Assembly: GCF_001429605.1 (NCBI RefSeq)
Contig: NZ_LMSS01000001.1
Location: forward strand, 309,469-373,468
Reading direction: 5' to 3'
Origin: Phycicoccus sp. Soil802
GTDB lineage: Bacteria; Actinomycetota; Actinomycetes; Actinomycetales; Dermatophilaceae
DNA length: 64,000 nt
In this document: positions 35,684-43,117 of the stretch, piece after piece
How the letters are laid out: every line of letters begins with the position of its first letter
How positions within the stretch are numbered: position 1 is the first letter of the stretch
Made by a program: the position numbers and the translations under genes
The notes under the pieces: model-generated
The model's database searches: none
What the model was told of the DNA's origin: nothing
What the model saw: the letters and a program-made list of their open reading frames with translations, nothing else

Positions 35684-35715
35684 AACACCCCGTTCAACAC
35701 CAATAGCGCGTGTAT

Positions 35716-35788
35716 GCGGATGTAGCTCAGTTGGTAGAGCGCAACCTTGCCAAGGTTGAGGTCGCCGGTTCGAGCCCGGTCATCCGCT
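35716..35788 (+). tRNA. tRNA-Gly (GCC)
   Basis: 73 nt. Acceptor GCGGATG pairs with CATCCGC; D-loop AGCTCAGTTGGTAGAGC; anticodon stem-loop AACCTTGCCAAGGTT with anticodon GCC; T-loop GGTTCGAGCC. No CCA is encoded after the discriminator T. Confidence 0.97.
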
Positions 35789-35810
35789 CGGAGGGTTTGA
35801 CCGCCTTCAC

Positions 35811-35881
35811 GGTGGAGTGGCCGAGAGGCGAGGCAGCGGCCTGCAAAGCCGCGTACACGGGTTCAAATCCCGTCTCCACCT
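35811..35881 (+). tRNA. tRNA-Cys (GCA)
   Basis: 71 nt. Acceptor GGTGGAG pairs with CTCCACC; anticodon loop CCTGCAAAG gives GCA; T-arm CGGGTTCAAATCCCG. No CCA is encoded. Confidence 0.97.
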
Positions 35882-35912
35882 CGACACGTACGAACCCGAA
35901 AAGCACCACCCG

Positions 35913-35984
35913 GGGCGATTGGCGCAGTGGTAGCGCGCTTCCTTGACACGGAAGAGGTCACTGGTTCAAACCCAGTATCGCCCA
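35913..35984 (+). tRNA. tRNA-Val (GAC)
   Basis: 72 nt to the discriminator A. Acceptor GGGCGAT pairs with ATCGCCC; anticodon stem-loop CTTCCTTGACACGGAAG gives GAC; T-arm CTGGTTCAAACCCAG. CCA follows in the DNA (35985-35987), unlike the two tRNAs before it. Confidence 0.97.
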
Positions 35985-35990
35985 CCATCG

Positions 35991-36038
35991 ATGACGAAGG
36001 CCCTGACCCGCGCAAGTGCGGGTCAGGGCCTTCGTCAT
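35991..36038. terminator. 21-bp perfect hairpin after the tRNA cluster
   Basis: Arms 35991-36011 and 36018-36038 (core AAGGCCCTGACCCGC / GCGGGTCAGGGCCTT) pair over 21 bp with a 6-nt loop, 4 bp after the encoded CCA. A strong intrinsic-type terminator for the tRNA operon, though without a U-tract. Confidence 0.85.
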
Positions 36039-36115
36039 GGCGCGCCCGTCGACACCTCCGTCGCGCTCGGTCTGGCTTGCGTGCGAGGAGCCGGCTCCGA
36101 CACAGGTGGGGGGCC

Positions 36116-36322
36116 TCATCCCAGGCTGAGGAGGAGCAGTCCGCCGACACACGCGGCGACGAGGCCGATGGTGGCCACGTAGAGCAGGGCTGAGGTTCCC
36201 ACCACGCCTTCCCCCATCACGTCAGGCTCCCGCGAGAAGCGGTACATCACCACCAGTAGGGACAGCAACAGCACGGCGTTGAGCACCTGGGTGAGCACCA
36301 GCACCGGAACGAGGGAGACGCC
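36116..36322 (-). pseudogene. C-terminal remnant of an NRAMP-type metal transporter
   Basis: About 68 residues (LVLTQVLNAVLLLSLLVVMY, RFSREPDVMGEGVVG) match the end of NRAMP/MntH manganese-iron transporters, with two membrane helices. The roughly 350 residues expected before it are absent; the sequence upstream in frame is unrelated and lacks a credible start. A decayed or transferred fragment. Confidence 0.65.
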
Positions 36323-36348
36323 AGGCGGGAGGACGGCACCCGCCGTAG

Positions 36349-36669
36349 TCACCCCTGTGGATCGTCTGCAGCACCGGCCCCCCGGCAGGCGTGACGCCTT
36401 GACGTCACCCTCCCCAAGCAGCATGCCCCTGACGGGGAAGCCGGCCGCCACGAGGAGCCTGCCGTCAGCCTCCTGACCCAACCGGGCGAAGGGCGGTCCG
36501 GAAACGTGCGTACATCAGCCTCGGCGACTTCTCGGACGCGAACGAATGCACCACCGATGAAAGACGCGAGCTGGTCCTGACCGACCGTGGCGCGGACGAC
36601 CAGCGCGGGCTGCTCGGACAGCCTGACGGCCTCGACCTGGTACTCGGATGGCTTCGTCTCACCGGTCAT
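36349..36669 (-). pseudogene. Truncated GyrI-like/effector-binding domain fragment
   Basis: From ATG 36669 the frame gives YQVEAVRLSEQPALVVRATV followed by QDQLASFIGGAFVRV, which resembles the first half of AraC-type effector-binding (GyrI-like) domains. It then continues into unrelated basic sequence and meets the neighbouring remnant. No Shine-Dalgarno. Probably a relic; the family assignment is tentative. Confidence 0.4.
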
Positions 36670-36846
36670 GCGGCACTCGAGTGCTGCTCGGCTCAGTGAG
36701 CCAAGGGCTGCTCCATCACGAACGCCCCTGCCCGCTGGCCGTGGTGCGCGCCCAGGACTGAGGAGTCCGGGACGACCGACGCAGGCCCCGGACAGCACGG
36801 CGCGTCCGGGGTCCTGACGTCTGGCGAACTGCCGCGCCTCCGGGGA

Positions 36847-36860
36847 TGACCAAGGGTCCC
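36847..36860. promoter_or_regulatory. Weak DosR-like site
   Basis: TGACCAAGGGTCCC is a partial match to the GGGACC-N3-GGCCC pattern found upstream of stress genes in this cluster. It lies among gene remnants and may be vestigial. Confidence 0.25.
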
Positions 36861-36903
36861 GGATACGACCGCACGAGGGTCCCGGGTACCACTGCAGGTC
36901 CAT

Positions 36904-37153
36904 GGCGCCACCGCACTACAGGACCAGGTTCGGACCCGGTGAGGCAGCCAGCTCAAGCACCTGTGCTGCGGGGGCGTCGTCTCGAGCCGCAGCCCCAGCT
37001 GTCCCGCGTGAGCAGGAGGTCGCACGGAGGCGTCTCGAGCAGTGACGTGTCGATGCTGTTGGGCTGACCGCTTCGGGTCGGGTGGACTCCCAGGACGAGA
37101 ACGTCATCGGGCTCTGGCAATTTCACTGTCCCGGTGACCGGTGGAGCGTCACA
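36904..37153. other. Non-coding stretch, nothing recognised
   Basis: About 250 bp upstream of the first stress-protein gene between gene relics and two DosR-like sites. Short open frames on both strands have no recognisable content. Confidence 0.4.
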
Positions 37154-37227
37154 GGGACCAAGGGCCTGTCTTCGGGCTCCAGCCGCCGCCCCGGTCGAGC
37201 TCATCACGTATTCGGGACCAAGGCCCC
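37154..37227 (+). promoter_or_regulatory. Paired DosR-like sites before a universal stress gene
   Basis: GGGACCAAGGGCCT (37154-37167) and GGGACCAAGGCCCC (37214-37227), 60 bp apart, are near-identical palindromic sites located 70-144 bp before the start at 37298. They resemble the DosR/DevR dormancy box GGGACTTTSGNCCC. The spacing of about six helical turns would put both on one face of the DNA. Confidence 0.55.
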
Positions 37228-37297
37228 GGGTGCCCCCGCCGGACTCGCTCCATCGTGGTGGAACGGGACGTAGGCGTCCCGGGACGAAAGGATCGAG

Positions 37298-38296
37298 ATG
37301 CCGCGCTCAAGCCCAGTCGTCGTCGGTTATGACGGTTCAGGACGTGCCCTCTCAGCTCTGAAGTGGGCCGCCCGCGAAGCCGGCGATCGCGGACTTCCCC
37401 TTCGGGTCGTCCGGGCCATTCCGTATGCCGCGGTGCTGGAGGCCGCTCCAGGGCTCGCCCCTGGGCACCGCACCACTCACGAGGACAAGGTGCTGGACGA
37501 GGGCATTCGGGTCGCGAACATGCTTCTGGATCCGGATCAGGTGAGTGGGGTGTCCATCCCCGGGCACCCGGCGGGCGTCCTCGCCGATGCCTCAGCCCAT
37601 GCTGCCCTGGTCGTCGTCGGCCAGCGCGCACAGGACGGTCCCGTCTCCAGTGCTGTCGGTTCCACCTCGCTGGTCCTGGCTGACCGGGCGCCCTGTCCGG
37701 TCGCGGTTGCCCGGGGAGCCCTTGCGCCGGAGCGCTCCCTCCTACCCGTCGTCGTGGGGGTCACCGAGGATGAAGGCTCGCGTGCCGCCCTTGACTTCGC
37801 CGCAGAGACGGCCGAGCTCCGGGATGTGCCGCTGACCATCGTGTCGGCTTGGTCGCTTCCTCCGACCCGAGAGTGGGCCCGGAGCTCGCCCGACTTCGAC
37901 ACCGTCGCTCAGGTGGCCCGCCACCTCAAGGCGCGGGCCGCAGCCGTTGCCGAGGCGAGCAAGATCTACGTCCACCGGCACCATCCCGCGGTGGCAACGC
38001 GGACCGAGGTCGAGCCCCTCGACGCAGCAACGGCGCTCGAGATCGCCTCCCACCGAGCCGGTCTGCTGGTGGTCGGGGCCACAGGCGGTCGCGGACCGGG
38101 TTCTGGTGGACGGTCCGGTGACGCAGGACGAACCCGGTTGCCCGGGCGGGGCCAAGTCGCACAGGCAGTCCTGGGTCGCGCCGCCTGCCCGGTGGTGGTG
38201 GTCGTACCCGTGCGCACCGCCACTGCGGACGAGGCAGGAGCCTCGTCGCACGAGGTGGACACCGACGCCACTGGTAGCGCTCCGACCAACGTCTAG
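37298..38296 (+). CDS. Tandem-domain universal stress protein
   Basis: 332 residues with two USP domains: the first begins SPVVVGYDGSGRALSALKWA, the second around LLPVVVGVTEDEGSRAALDF. The first nucleotide-binding loop (VVVGQRAQDGPVSSAVGSTS) is near the G-x2-G-x9-G-S/T consensus. In the second, a Gly/Arg-rich stretch of about 30 residues (starting GGRGPGSGGRSGDAGR) replaces the usual short loop before QAVLGRAACPVVVV. That could be an insertion or a pair of compensating frameshifts. Such proteins bind ATP and act in hypoxia, starvation or dormancy. ATG 37298 follows GAAAGGA. Two DosR-like sites lie upstream. Confidence 0.85.
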   Translation: MPRSSPVVVGYDGSGRALSALKWAAREAGDRGLPLRVVRAIPYAAVLEAAPGLAPGHRTTHEDKVLDEGIRVANMLLDPDQVSGVSIPGHPAGVLADASAHAALVVVGQRAQDGPVSSAVGSTSLVLADRAPCPVAVARGALAPERSLLPVVVGVTEDEGSRAALDFAAETAELRDVPLTIVSAWSLPPTREWARSSPDFDTVAQVARHLKARAAAVAEASKIYVHRHHPAVATRTEVEPLDAATALEIASHRAGLLVVGATGGRGPGSGGRSGDAGRTRLPGRGQVAQAVLGRAACPVVVVVPVRTATADEAGASSHEVDTDATGSAPTNV

Positions 38297-38401
38297 TAGC
38301 ACTCCGGCCAACGTCGCCAACAGCTCTGGTCCAGGGTGGCTCGGCGGCGGCGGTGCACCGTGGCAGGGGCGAAGGTCCTCCATCGGCGTCACCGTGCTTA
38401 C

Positions 38402-39385
38402 TCAGAGGCGTTCGCGCACTGGGGGCACCGGAAGGTGGAACTCGCGGCGGCGGTGCGAGGTCCCGGCCGTTTGGGTCGAGGTCTGGTCCGAGGCCGAGAC
38501 GACTGCTACTGGGCAGTGCGCGTCGTGGAGGACCCGCTGCGAGACCGAACCGAGGACCAATCCCTTGGCACTCCCGCGGCCCCGGGTGCCCAGCACGAGG
38601 AGCGCGGCGTTCTCGCTCTGCCGTGCGAGCTCTGCCACGGGGTGGCCCCGCACCACGTGCCGACACACGTCCACCGTGGGGAACTCGCTGGCGTAGCCCG
38701 CCACCGCCTCGGCCACAAGGGCGCGTTCCTGCTCATCGGCCTGCTGCCAGTCCACCGACCACGCCAGCGCTGCTGCCGTCGCGTCGACGTCGAGGTCCCA
38801 CGTGTGCACGACGGTGACCCCCAGCTGCTGGCGCTCGGCTGCCTCGAACGCGAAGCGAAGGGCTGCCGCGGAGTCGGCAGAACCGTCCACGCCGACGATC
38901 ACCCGCATCTCGGAGAGAGACCTGCTGGGTGCCTCGTGAACCACGACGACCGGACTGTGCGCGCGCGGCGCGACGTACGACGAGACCGATCCCATGAGCA
39001 GCCCGCGTACCCTGCCCACCCCGCGAGCACCGACGACGACCAAGGCAGCCGAAGACGATGCCTCGACGATGGCTGCCCCGGGATCGTCGGGCACGACCCT
39101 CGCAGCGACCTCGAGCGTGGGGTGGCCGGCGCGAGCGCGCTCGACCGCGGCCGCGGCAGTCTCCTCGGCTGCGGCGTGGATCGCGCTCGACGGCTGGGGT
39201 GGCACCGGCCCACCGGGTCCAGCCGAGCGAGCCGCGGGGTAGTCAGGCGAGTAGGCCTGGAGGACCACCAGCGGGGCCCGACGCCGGTCTGCCTCGGCGG
39301 CTGCCCAGTCGAGTGCGAGCTCTGCGTGCGGCGAGCCATCGACACCGACCACGACGGGTTGGCGACTGTCTTCGTGGGCGTTCAT
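38402..39385 (-). CDS. Tandem-domain universal stress protein
   Basis: 327 residues, two complete USP domains: QPVVVGVDGSPHAELALDWA with loop VVVGARGVGRVRGLLMGSVS, and MRVIVGVDGSADSAAALRFA with LVLGTRGRGSAKGLVLGSVS. Both loops fit the ATP-binding G-x2-G-x9-G-S motif. Related to mycobacterial dormancy USPs by domain layout. Convergent with the previous USP gene. A DosR-like site (39448-39461) lies 63 bp upstream of the ATG. Confidence 0.92.
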   Translation of the reverse strand: MNAHEDSRQPVVVGVDGSPHAELALDWAAAEADRRRAPLVVLQAYSPDYPAARSAGPGGPVPPQPSSAIHAAAEETAAAAVERARAGHPTLEVAARVVPDDPGAAIVEASSSAALVVVGARGVGRVRGLLMGSVSSYVAPRAHSPVVVVHEAPSRSLSEMRVIVGVDGSADSAAALRFAFEAAERQQLGVTVVHTWDLDVDATAAALAWSVDWQQADEQERALVAEAVAGYASEFPTVDVCRHVVRGHPVAELARQSENAALLVLGTRGRGSAKGLVLGSVSQRVLHDAHCPVAVVSASDQTSTQTAGTSHRRREFHLPVPPVRERL

Positions 39386-39447
39386 GGCTTCTCCCTAGTA
39401 CGACGACGTGGTGCAACCAGACTCCCCAGCAGTCACACCATGGGACA

Positions 39448-39461
39448 GGGCCCTTGGTCCC
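39448..39461 (-). promoter_or_regulatory. DosR-like site before the second USP gene
   Basis: On the minus strand GGGACCAAGGGCCC, a near-perfect palindrome and the best-conserved form of the site in this cluster, 63 bp upstream of the leftward USP start. Confidence 0.5.
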
Positions 39462-39472
39462 GGGGGCGCAGC

Positions 39473-39670
39473 TCAGACCGAACGAACTCCGAGCACGCGG
39501 GTGACGGCCATGGCGGCGACGCCGGAGGGGCCCGCCACCAGCCAGGCCAGGGCGCCGACCGGAACGGTCTCGAGGAGCTGGCGAACGGGCGCGACGAGGC
39601 TTGCCGAGACGAGCATCGCCCCCGCCAGCGCCAAGAGCGGGAGCAAGGGGTCCGAGCGCAGGTCACCCAC
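39473..39670 (-). CDS. Small hydrophobic membrane protein, possibly 5' truncated
   Basis: 65 residues from GTG 39670: two membrane helices (LLPLLALAGAMLVSASLVAP and VGALAWLVAGPSGVAAMAV). The frame stays open upstream to a stop at about 39764 and encodes another hydrophobic stretch (ATAALLALGTGQLGVAWGL), but no ATG, GTG or TTG is available there. Either the true start is unusual or the gene is damaged. No family recognised. Confidence 0.4.
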   Translation of the reverse strand: MGDLRSDPLLPLLALAGAMLVSASLVAPVRQLLETVPVGALAWLVAGPSGVAAMAVTRVLGVRSV

Positions 39671-39935
39671 CGCGCCCCGTCGTGGGGTGCGCAGGCCCCA
39701 CGCGACGCCGAGCTGGCCCGTCCCGAGCGCCAGCAGGGCGGCCGTCGCGCGAACCCGGCGGACTCACTGCTGTCGCGACCAGGGCTTGCCCCCGTGAGGA
39801 ATCTGTCCCTGAGTGCCGTGCGCCAGCCTCAGTTGGCCTCGGTGGTTGTCAGCCCGTCCAGCACGGATCTGTCCGTGAGCGAGTTGAGCGCTCGGTTTCC
39901 GGGCGACGAATTGGGCTGCACACCGACTCACGTCA

Positions 39936-40457
39936 TCAACGCGCCCGGAGGCTCACGTCGTGCTCGCCGGTGATCCCTTCGATGTCGTCGGCCGCCGTCT
40001 CGAGCAGCTGGTCGGCAAGACGTCGCAGGGCCCGGGCCACCGCAACCTCGTCACCGATCTCAGGGACGGCGCGGTCGTGGCCGCTGCGGTGGCTACGGCC
40101 GTGTGCCGTCAGGTGCTCGGGCGAGTCGGACAGCAGCACCACGGTGGCTTCGGCGTCGTCGTCCGAGCCCAGGATCGACACGCGAACCTCCCAGTCACGC
40201 ACGCGTGGATGTGCTCCGGTCCGATGGGGCTGAGAACTCGTGGGCCTGGGCTCGGCTGCACCCTCGGGGTCGTGCGATGTGACCCGCAGTATCGAACCGG
40301 GTCCGGGGTACAGCAGCCCCTCGTGGCCGTCGCTCCAGCGGACCACGTACGGAGGCTCCCCGTCGTCCCCACGGGCCTCGAGCACCTCGCCGTCACGCAG
40401 AGGGCCGTCGATGTTGGGTGCGGCGAGGATGATGCGATCTCCGGGCTTTGCTCTCAT
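39936..40457 (-). CDS. DUF1918-DUF1876 fusion protein
   Basis: 173 residues. The N-terminal DUF1918 domain (KPGDRIILAAPNIDGPLRDG, PYVVRWSDGHEGLLYPGPGS; SH3-like, about 1-62) is joined by a Pro/Ser-rich linker to a C-terminal DUF1876 domain (DWEVRVSILGSDDDAEATVV, then EVAVARALRRLADQLLE; about 88-165). Mycobacterial Rv1738, a DosR-induced dormancy protein with a fold like ribosome-hibernation factors, is the known DUF1876 member. A cytoplasmic dormancy or ribosome-associated role is inferred. ATG 40457 follows GGAGGAG. A DosR-like site lies 58 bp upstream. Confidence 0.8.
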   Translation of the reverse strand: MRAKPGDRIILAAPNIDGPLRDGEVLEARGDDGEPPYVVRWSDGHEGLLYPGPGSILRVTSHDPEGAAEPRPTSSQPHRTGAHPRVRDWEVRVSILGSDDDAEATVVLLSDSPEHLTAHGRSHRSGHDRAVPEIGDEVAVARALRRLADQLLETAADDIEGITGEHDVSLRAR

Positions 40458-40514
40458 GGTCTCCTCCAGAAGGTCTTGGCCATTCAAGGCTCCTCCCACC
40501 GGGCGTCGGGCGGT

Positions 40515-40528
40515 AGGTCCAAGGTCCC
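40515..40528 (-). promoter_or_regulatory. DosR-like site before the DUF1918-DUF1876 gene
   Basis: Minus strand GGGACCTTGGACCT, a variant of the repeated site, 58 bp before ATG 40457. The surrounding 40458-40887 (430 bp) holds no gene and separates two divergent stress genes. Confidence 0.45.
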
Positions 40529-40778
40529 GGCGTCCGCGACATCCGGCCTCGGGGAGTCGTGCCGGAGGTGGTGGACAGGACCAATGCCCCTGTCCGCCGC
40601 CGGCAGGGCCGAGGACAGTGGGGGCGAGCTACCGCCGTCGGCCACGACGCGGGCAGGATGGACAGGGGCAGCACCGTGACCAGCTCGGCAGGATCAGCGA
40701 TCCCGGCTCGGATGCCCGCGTGGGAGGTCACTGGTCAAGCGGGCCGACTGTGCGCCCGCGGCGCGACGTCGTTGAGCA

Positions 40779-40792
40779 GGGACTTTCGGCCC
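40779..40792 (+). promoter_or_regulatory. DosR box matching the mycobacterial consensus
   Basis: GGGACTTTCGGCCC agrees at every position with the published core GGGACTTTSGNCCC. It lies 95 bp upstream of the rightward USP gene at 40888. Confidence 0.65.
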
Positions 40793-40887
40793 TCACCCAG
40801 CGGGGCGGGGAGCCGCATGCTCTCACCAGGGCAATGGCAGGTCGGGAGTTCCGCGAGCCAGCCGGCCCCTAGCTCAGGAGGAACGTC

Positions 40888-41799
40888 ATGGTCGACCAGT
40901 CAGAGCACCGCCTGGCCAAGGGAATTGTCGTCGGGTACGACGACTCCCCGGGCTCCATCGCGGCCCTGGAATGGGCTGCGATCACAGCAAATCGGTGGGG
41001 CGCGACCCTCACGGTGATGCACAGTGTCGACCTTGCGGCGGCACCCATGGAGCCGGCCTATGACGTGGCTCGGCTTCCGGACAGCCTCGACGAGGCGGGC
41101 CGCGAGCTCCTCGGTGATGGGGTCGCTCGGGCCCGGCAGCTGATGACCCAGCCCTCGGAGGTGGCCGGCTTGTTGGCCCTCGGCTCCCCGGCCGCCGAGC
41201 TCGTCAACGCGTCCAAGGATGCCGACCTCGTCGTGACCGGCAGTCGTGGACGGGGCCCGTTTGCGGCCGGGCTGCTGGGCTCGGTCGCTTACGCGGTCAC
41301 GGCGCACGCTGCCTGTCCAGCCGTAGTGGTGCACCCGGAGCGTCCGGTCCAACCGGGTCACGACCATCCCGTCGTCGTGGGCGTTGACGAGTCGCAGGCG
41401 TCGGAGAGTGCTCTGGACCTCGCGGCCGAGATGGCAGCCATCTCCGACGCTGCCCTGCACATCGTGCACGTGGCCCACGGCTCCTTCTCGCCAGACGCCC
41501 AGGCCTACGTCGAGAGCGCCCTCGCCGGCACCGAGCACACGAAGGCGGTGCGCGCGCACGCGGAGGACCTGGTCGGTCGTGCTGCTCGCCGGGCTCAGGC
41601 GACCTTCGCGAACCTGCCCATCGAGACGGAAGTCTTGTACGGCAGCGCAGGGCACGTGCTGAGCCCGCTGGGTGCACACGCGGGACTCATCGTCGTGGGC
41701 ACCCGAGGACACGGCGGGTTCGGGGGGCTGCTGCTCGGCTCGGTCAGCCACACCGTCATCCACGAGTCGTCATGTCCCGTCGTGGTCGTGCGCGGCTGA
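40888..41799 (+). CDS. Tandem-domain universal stress protein
   Basis: 303 residues, two USP domains: AKGIVVGYDDSPGSIAALEW with loop LVVTGSRGRGPFAAGLLGSV, and HPVVVGVDESQASESALDLA with LIVVGTRGHGGFGGLLLGSV. Both loops keep the ATP-binding glycines. ATG 40888 has AGGAGGAAC at good spacing. The consensus DosR box 95 bp upstream and neighbouring dormancy-type genes point to induction by hypoxia, NO or starvation (inference). Confidence 0.93.
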   Translation: MVDQSEHRLAKGIVVGYDDSPGSIAALEWAAITANRWGATLTVMHSVDLAAAPMEPAYDVARLPDSLDEAGRELLGDGVARARQLMTQPSEVAGLLALGSPAAELVNASKDADLVVTGSRGRGPFAAGLLGSVAYAVTAHAACPAVVVHPERPVQPGHDHPVVVGVDESQASESALDLAAEMAAISDAALHIVHVAHGSFSPDAQAYVESALAGTEHTKAVRAHAEDLVGRAARRAQATFANLPIETEVLYGSAGHVLSPLGAHAGLIVVGTRGHGGFGGLLLGSVSHTVIHESSCPVVVVRG

Positions 41800-41816
41800 C
41801 AGGCGGCAGATCCTGC

Positions 41817-41830
41817 GGGACCTTTGGCAC
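41817..41830 (+). promoter_or_regulatory. Weak DosR-like site before the SHOCT gene
   Basis: GGGACCTTTGGCAC keeps the left half of the site and part of the right half, 65 bp before the ATG at 41896. Confidence 0.3.
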
Positions 41831-41895
41831 AGCCCACGGGAACCAGCCCATGCAACGCTGACAGCCTGGAACAACAACCCGACGAGGTGAGCCTG

Positions 41896-42153
41896 ATGAT
41901 GGACTGGGTGGACGGGGAAACCAGCTTGATGATGATCGTCGTCATGGTGGTTCTGACCATTCTGCTGGTGGTCGGTCTCGTGGTGGGGATCAATGCTCTG
42001 TATCCCTCTGCGGGACAGGGCGATCGCACACCTCCTGCGCAGATTGGGCCACCTCGCACGGCAGCGGAGGAAGAGCTTGAGCTGCGGTACGCGCGCGGGG
42101 AGATCGACGCAGAGACGCTCGCCCGGCAGCGAGCAGTGCTGCGCCAACGATGA
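41896..42153 (+). CDS. Small single-pass membrane protein with SHOCT domain
   Basis: 85 residues. One membrane helix (MMIVVMVVLTILLVVGLVVG, about 12-31), a Pro/Gly linker and a C-terminal SHOCT motif (EEELELRYARGEIDAETLAR). SHOCT tails occur on many small membrane proteins and are thought to mediate oligomerisation; no function is known here. ATG 41896 is preceded by GAGGTGAG. Confidence 0.78.
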   Translation: MMDWVDGETSLMMIVVMVVLTILLVVGLVVGINALYPSAGQGDRTPPAQIGPPRTAAEEELELRYARGEIDAETLARQRAVLRQR

Positions 42154-42298
42154 GACCTCCGTCCGCGAACTGCCCGCGGGACTCCGCGAGGCTCGCCGAG
42201 CTGCGGTGGCTACGGAACATTTGCCCCGAATCGGCGGGGCGGTACGTCGACCACCACAGCCATCTTCACCGCACCGACGTAATGAACAGAGTCTGGTC

Positions 42299-42736
42299 AT
42301 GACCCCACCACAGGACGAGAAACCCCACACCGGCAATTTCGCTGAATTGTCGGAGACCGAGTGCGAGGAGCTCCTGACGCACCACGCGGCCGGCCGAGTC
42401 GGTTTCATGGCGGGTGAGGGGCCGCAGATCTTGCCAGTGACCTATCAATACCGTGCCGGCAGAGTGATTTTCCGTACGTCCCCCAATGGCCCTCTGGCTG
42501 GGCTCGTCCGGCGAACCAGTGTCGCCTTCGAGATCGACGCAATTGATGAGCAGAACAAGTCCGGCTGGAGCGTTCTCGTTCTCGGATTCGCTGAAGCGAT
42601 GACACACGACCAGCTCCTCGCATCGGCCTGGGAGACCGGACCGGTGCCCTGGGCGGACGGAGCTCGCAACCTCTTCATTGAGATCGAGCCGCGTAAGATC
42701 AGCGGCCGCGCGGTGACGTCAGCCACCCGCGGCTGA
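42299..42736 (+). CDS. Pyridoxamine 5'-phosphate oxidase-like flavin-binding protein
   Basis: 145 residues, split-barrel fold of the PNPOx-like family: LSETECEELLTHHAAGRVGF, QILPVTYQYRAGRVIFRTSP and SVAFEIDAIDEQNKSGWSVL are the standard strands. It probably binds FMN, F420 or heme; the substrate is unknown. Proteins of this type often accompany DosR-regulated USPs in actinobacteria. ATG 42299 begins the family's usual N-terminus; the upstream Shine-Dalgarno is weak. Confidence 0.85.
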   Translation: MTPPQDEKPHTGNFAELSETECEELLTHHAAGRVGFMAGEGPQILPVTYQYRAGRVIFRTSPNGPLAGLVRRTSVAFEIDAIDEQNKSGWSVLVLGFAEAMTHDQLLASAWETGPVPWADGARNLFIEIEPRKISGRAVTSATRG

Positions 42737-43117
42737 CCCCACCGACGTGCCGCCGCTGCAACGCGCTTCTGAGCCGGACGTGCTGGCGCTGGTCACCTCG
42801 CGGCGCTGTGAAGGTTGCAGATGATGCGCGAGTTGACGCCACGCAGAGGTCCTAGTCCGGGTGACGGGGAACGCGAGGCTCCCCGCGCCTCTTCCCCTGA
42901 ATCCCTCCGGCGCGGGGCTCCTCTTCCCGAGGTGAGTGTGCGCCTGAGCCGGACCCGCTGCAATGGTCAGTACTAGGCATGTACCCCCTCCCTGGCCAGT
43001 GCGAGAATGAATCGCGTGTGCCGCTACTCCGGGGTGCCGGTCGCGAACAGGACGGCCGGGTCGGCCGGAGGAGACTCCTATGGGTGAGGCTGAGGACAGC
43101 GCGGTGGTTCGTGCGGG
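42737..43117. other. 381-bp intergenic region without recognised genes
   Basis: Short frames exist but none resembles a known family. GC-rich tracts around 42865-42945 (GGGGAACGCGAGGCTCCCC) can fold as a local hairpin. It lies downstream of both flanking genes, so terminator function is possible. Confidence 0.35.

Noticed and set aside
36116-36481. Intact small membrane protein reading of the NRAMP remnant
   Set aside because: The N-terminal third is unrelated basic sequence and the hydrophobic part aligns with only the end of a much longer family.
42990-43117. Small open frames near GAGGAGACTCCTATG before the end of the copper ATPase
   Set aside because: A plausible Shine-Dalgarno precedes an ATG, but the frame runs into the antisense of the ATPase and shows no family resemblance.
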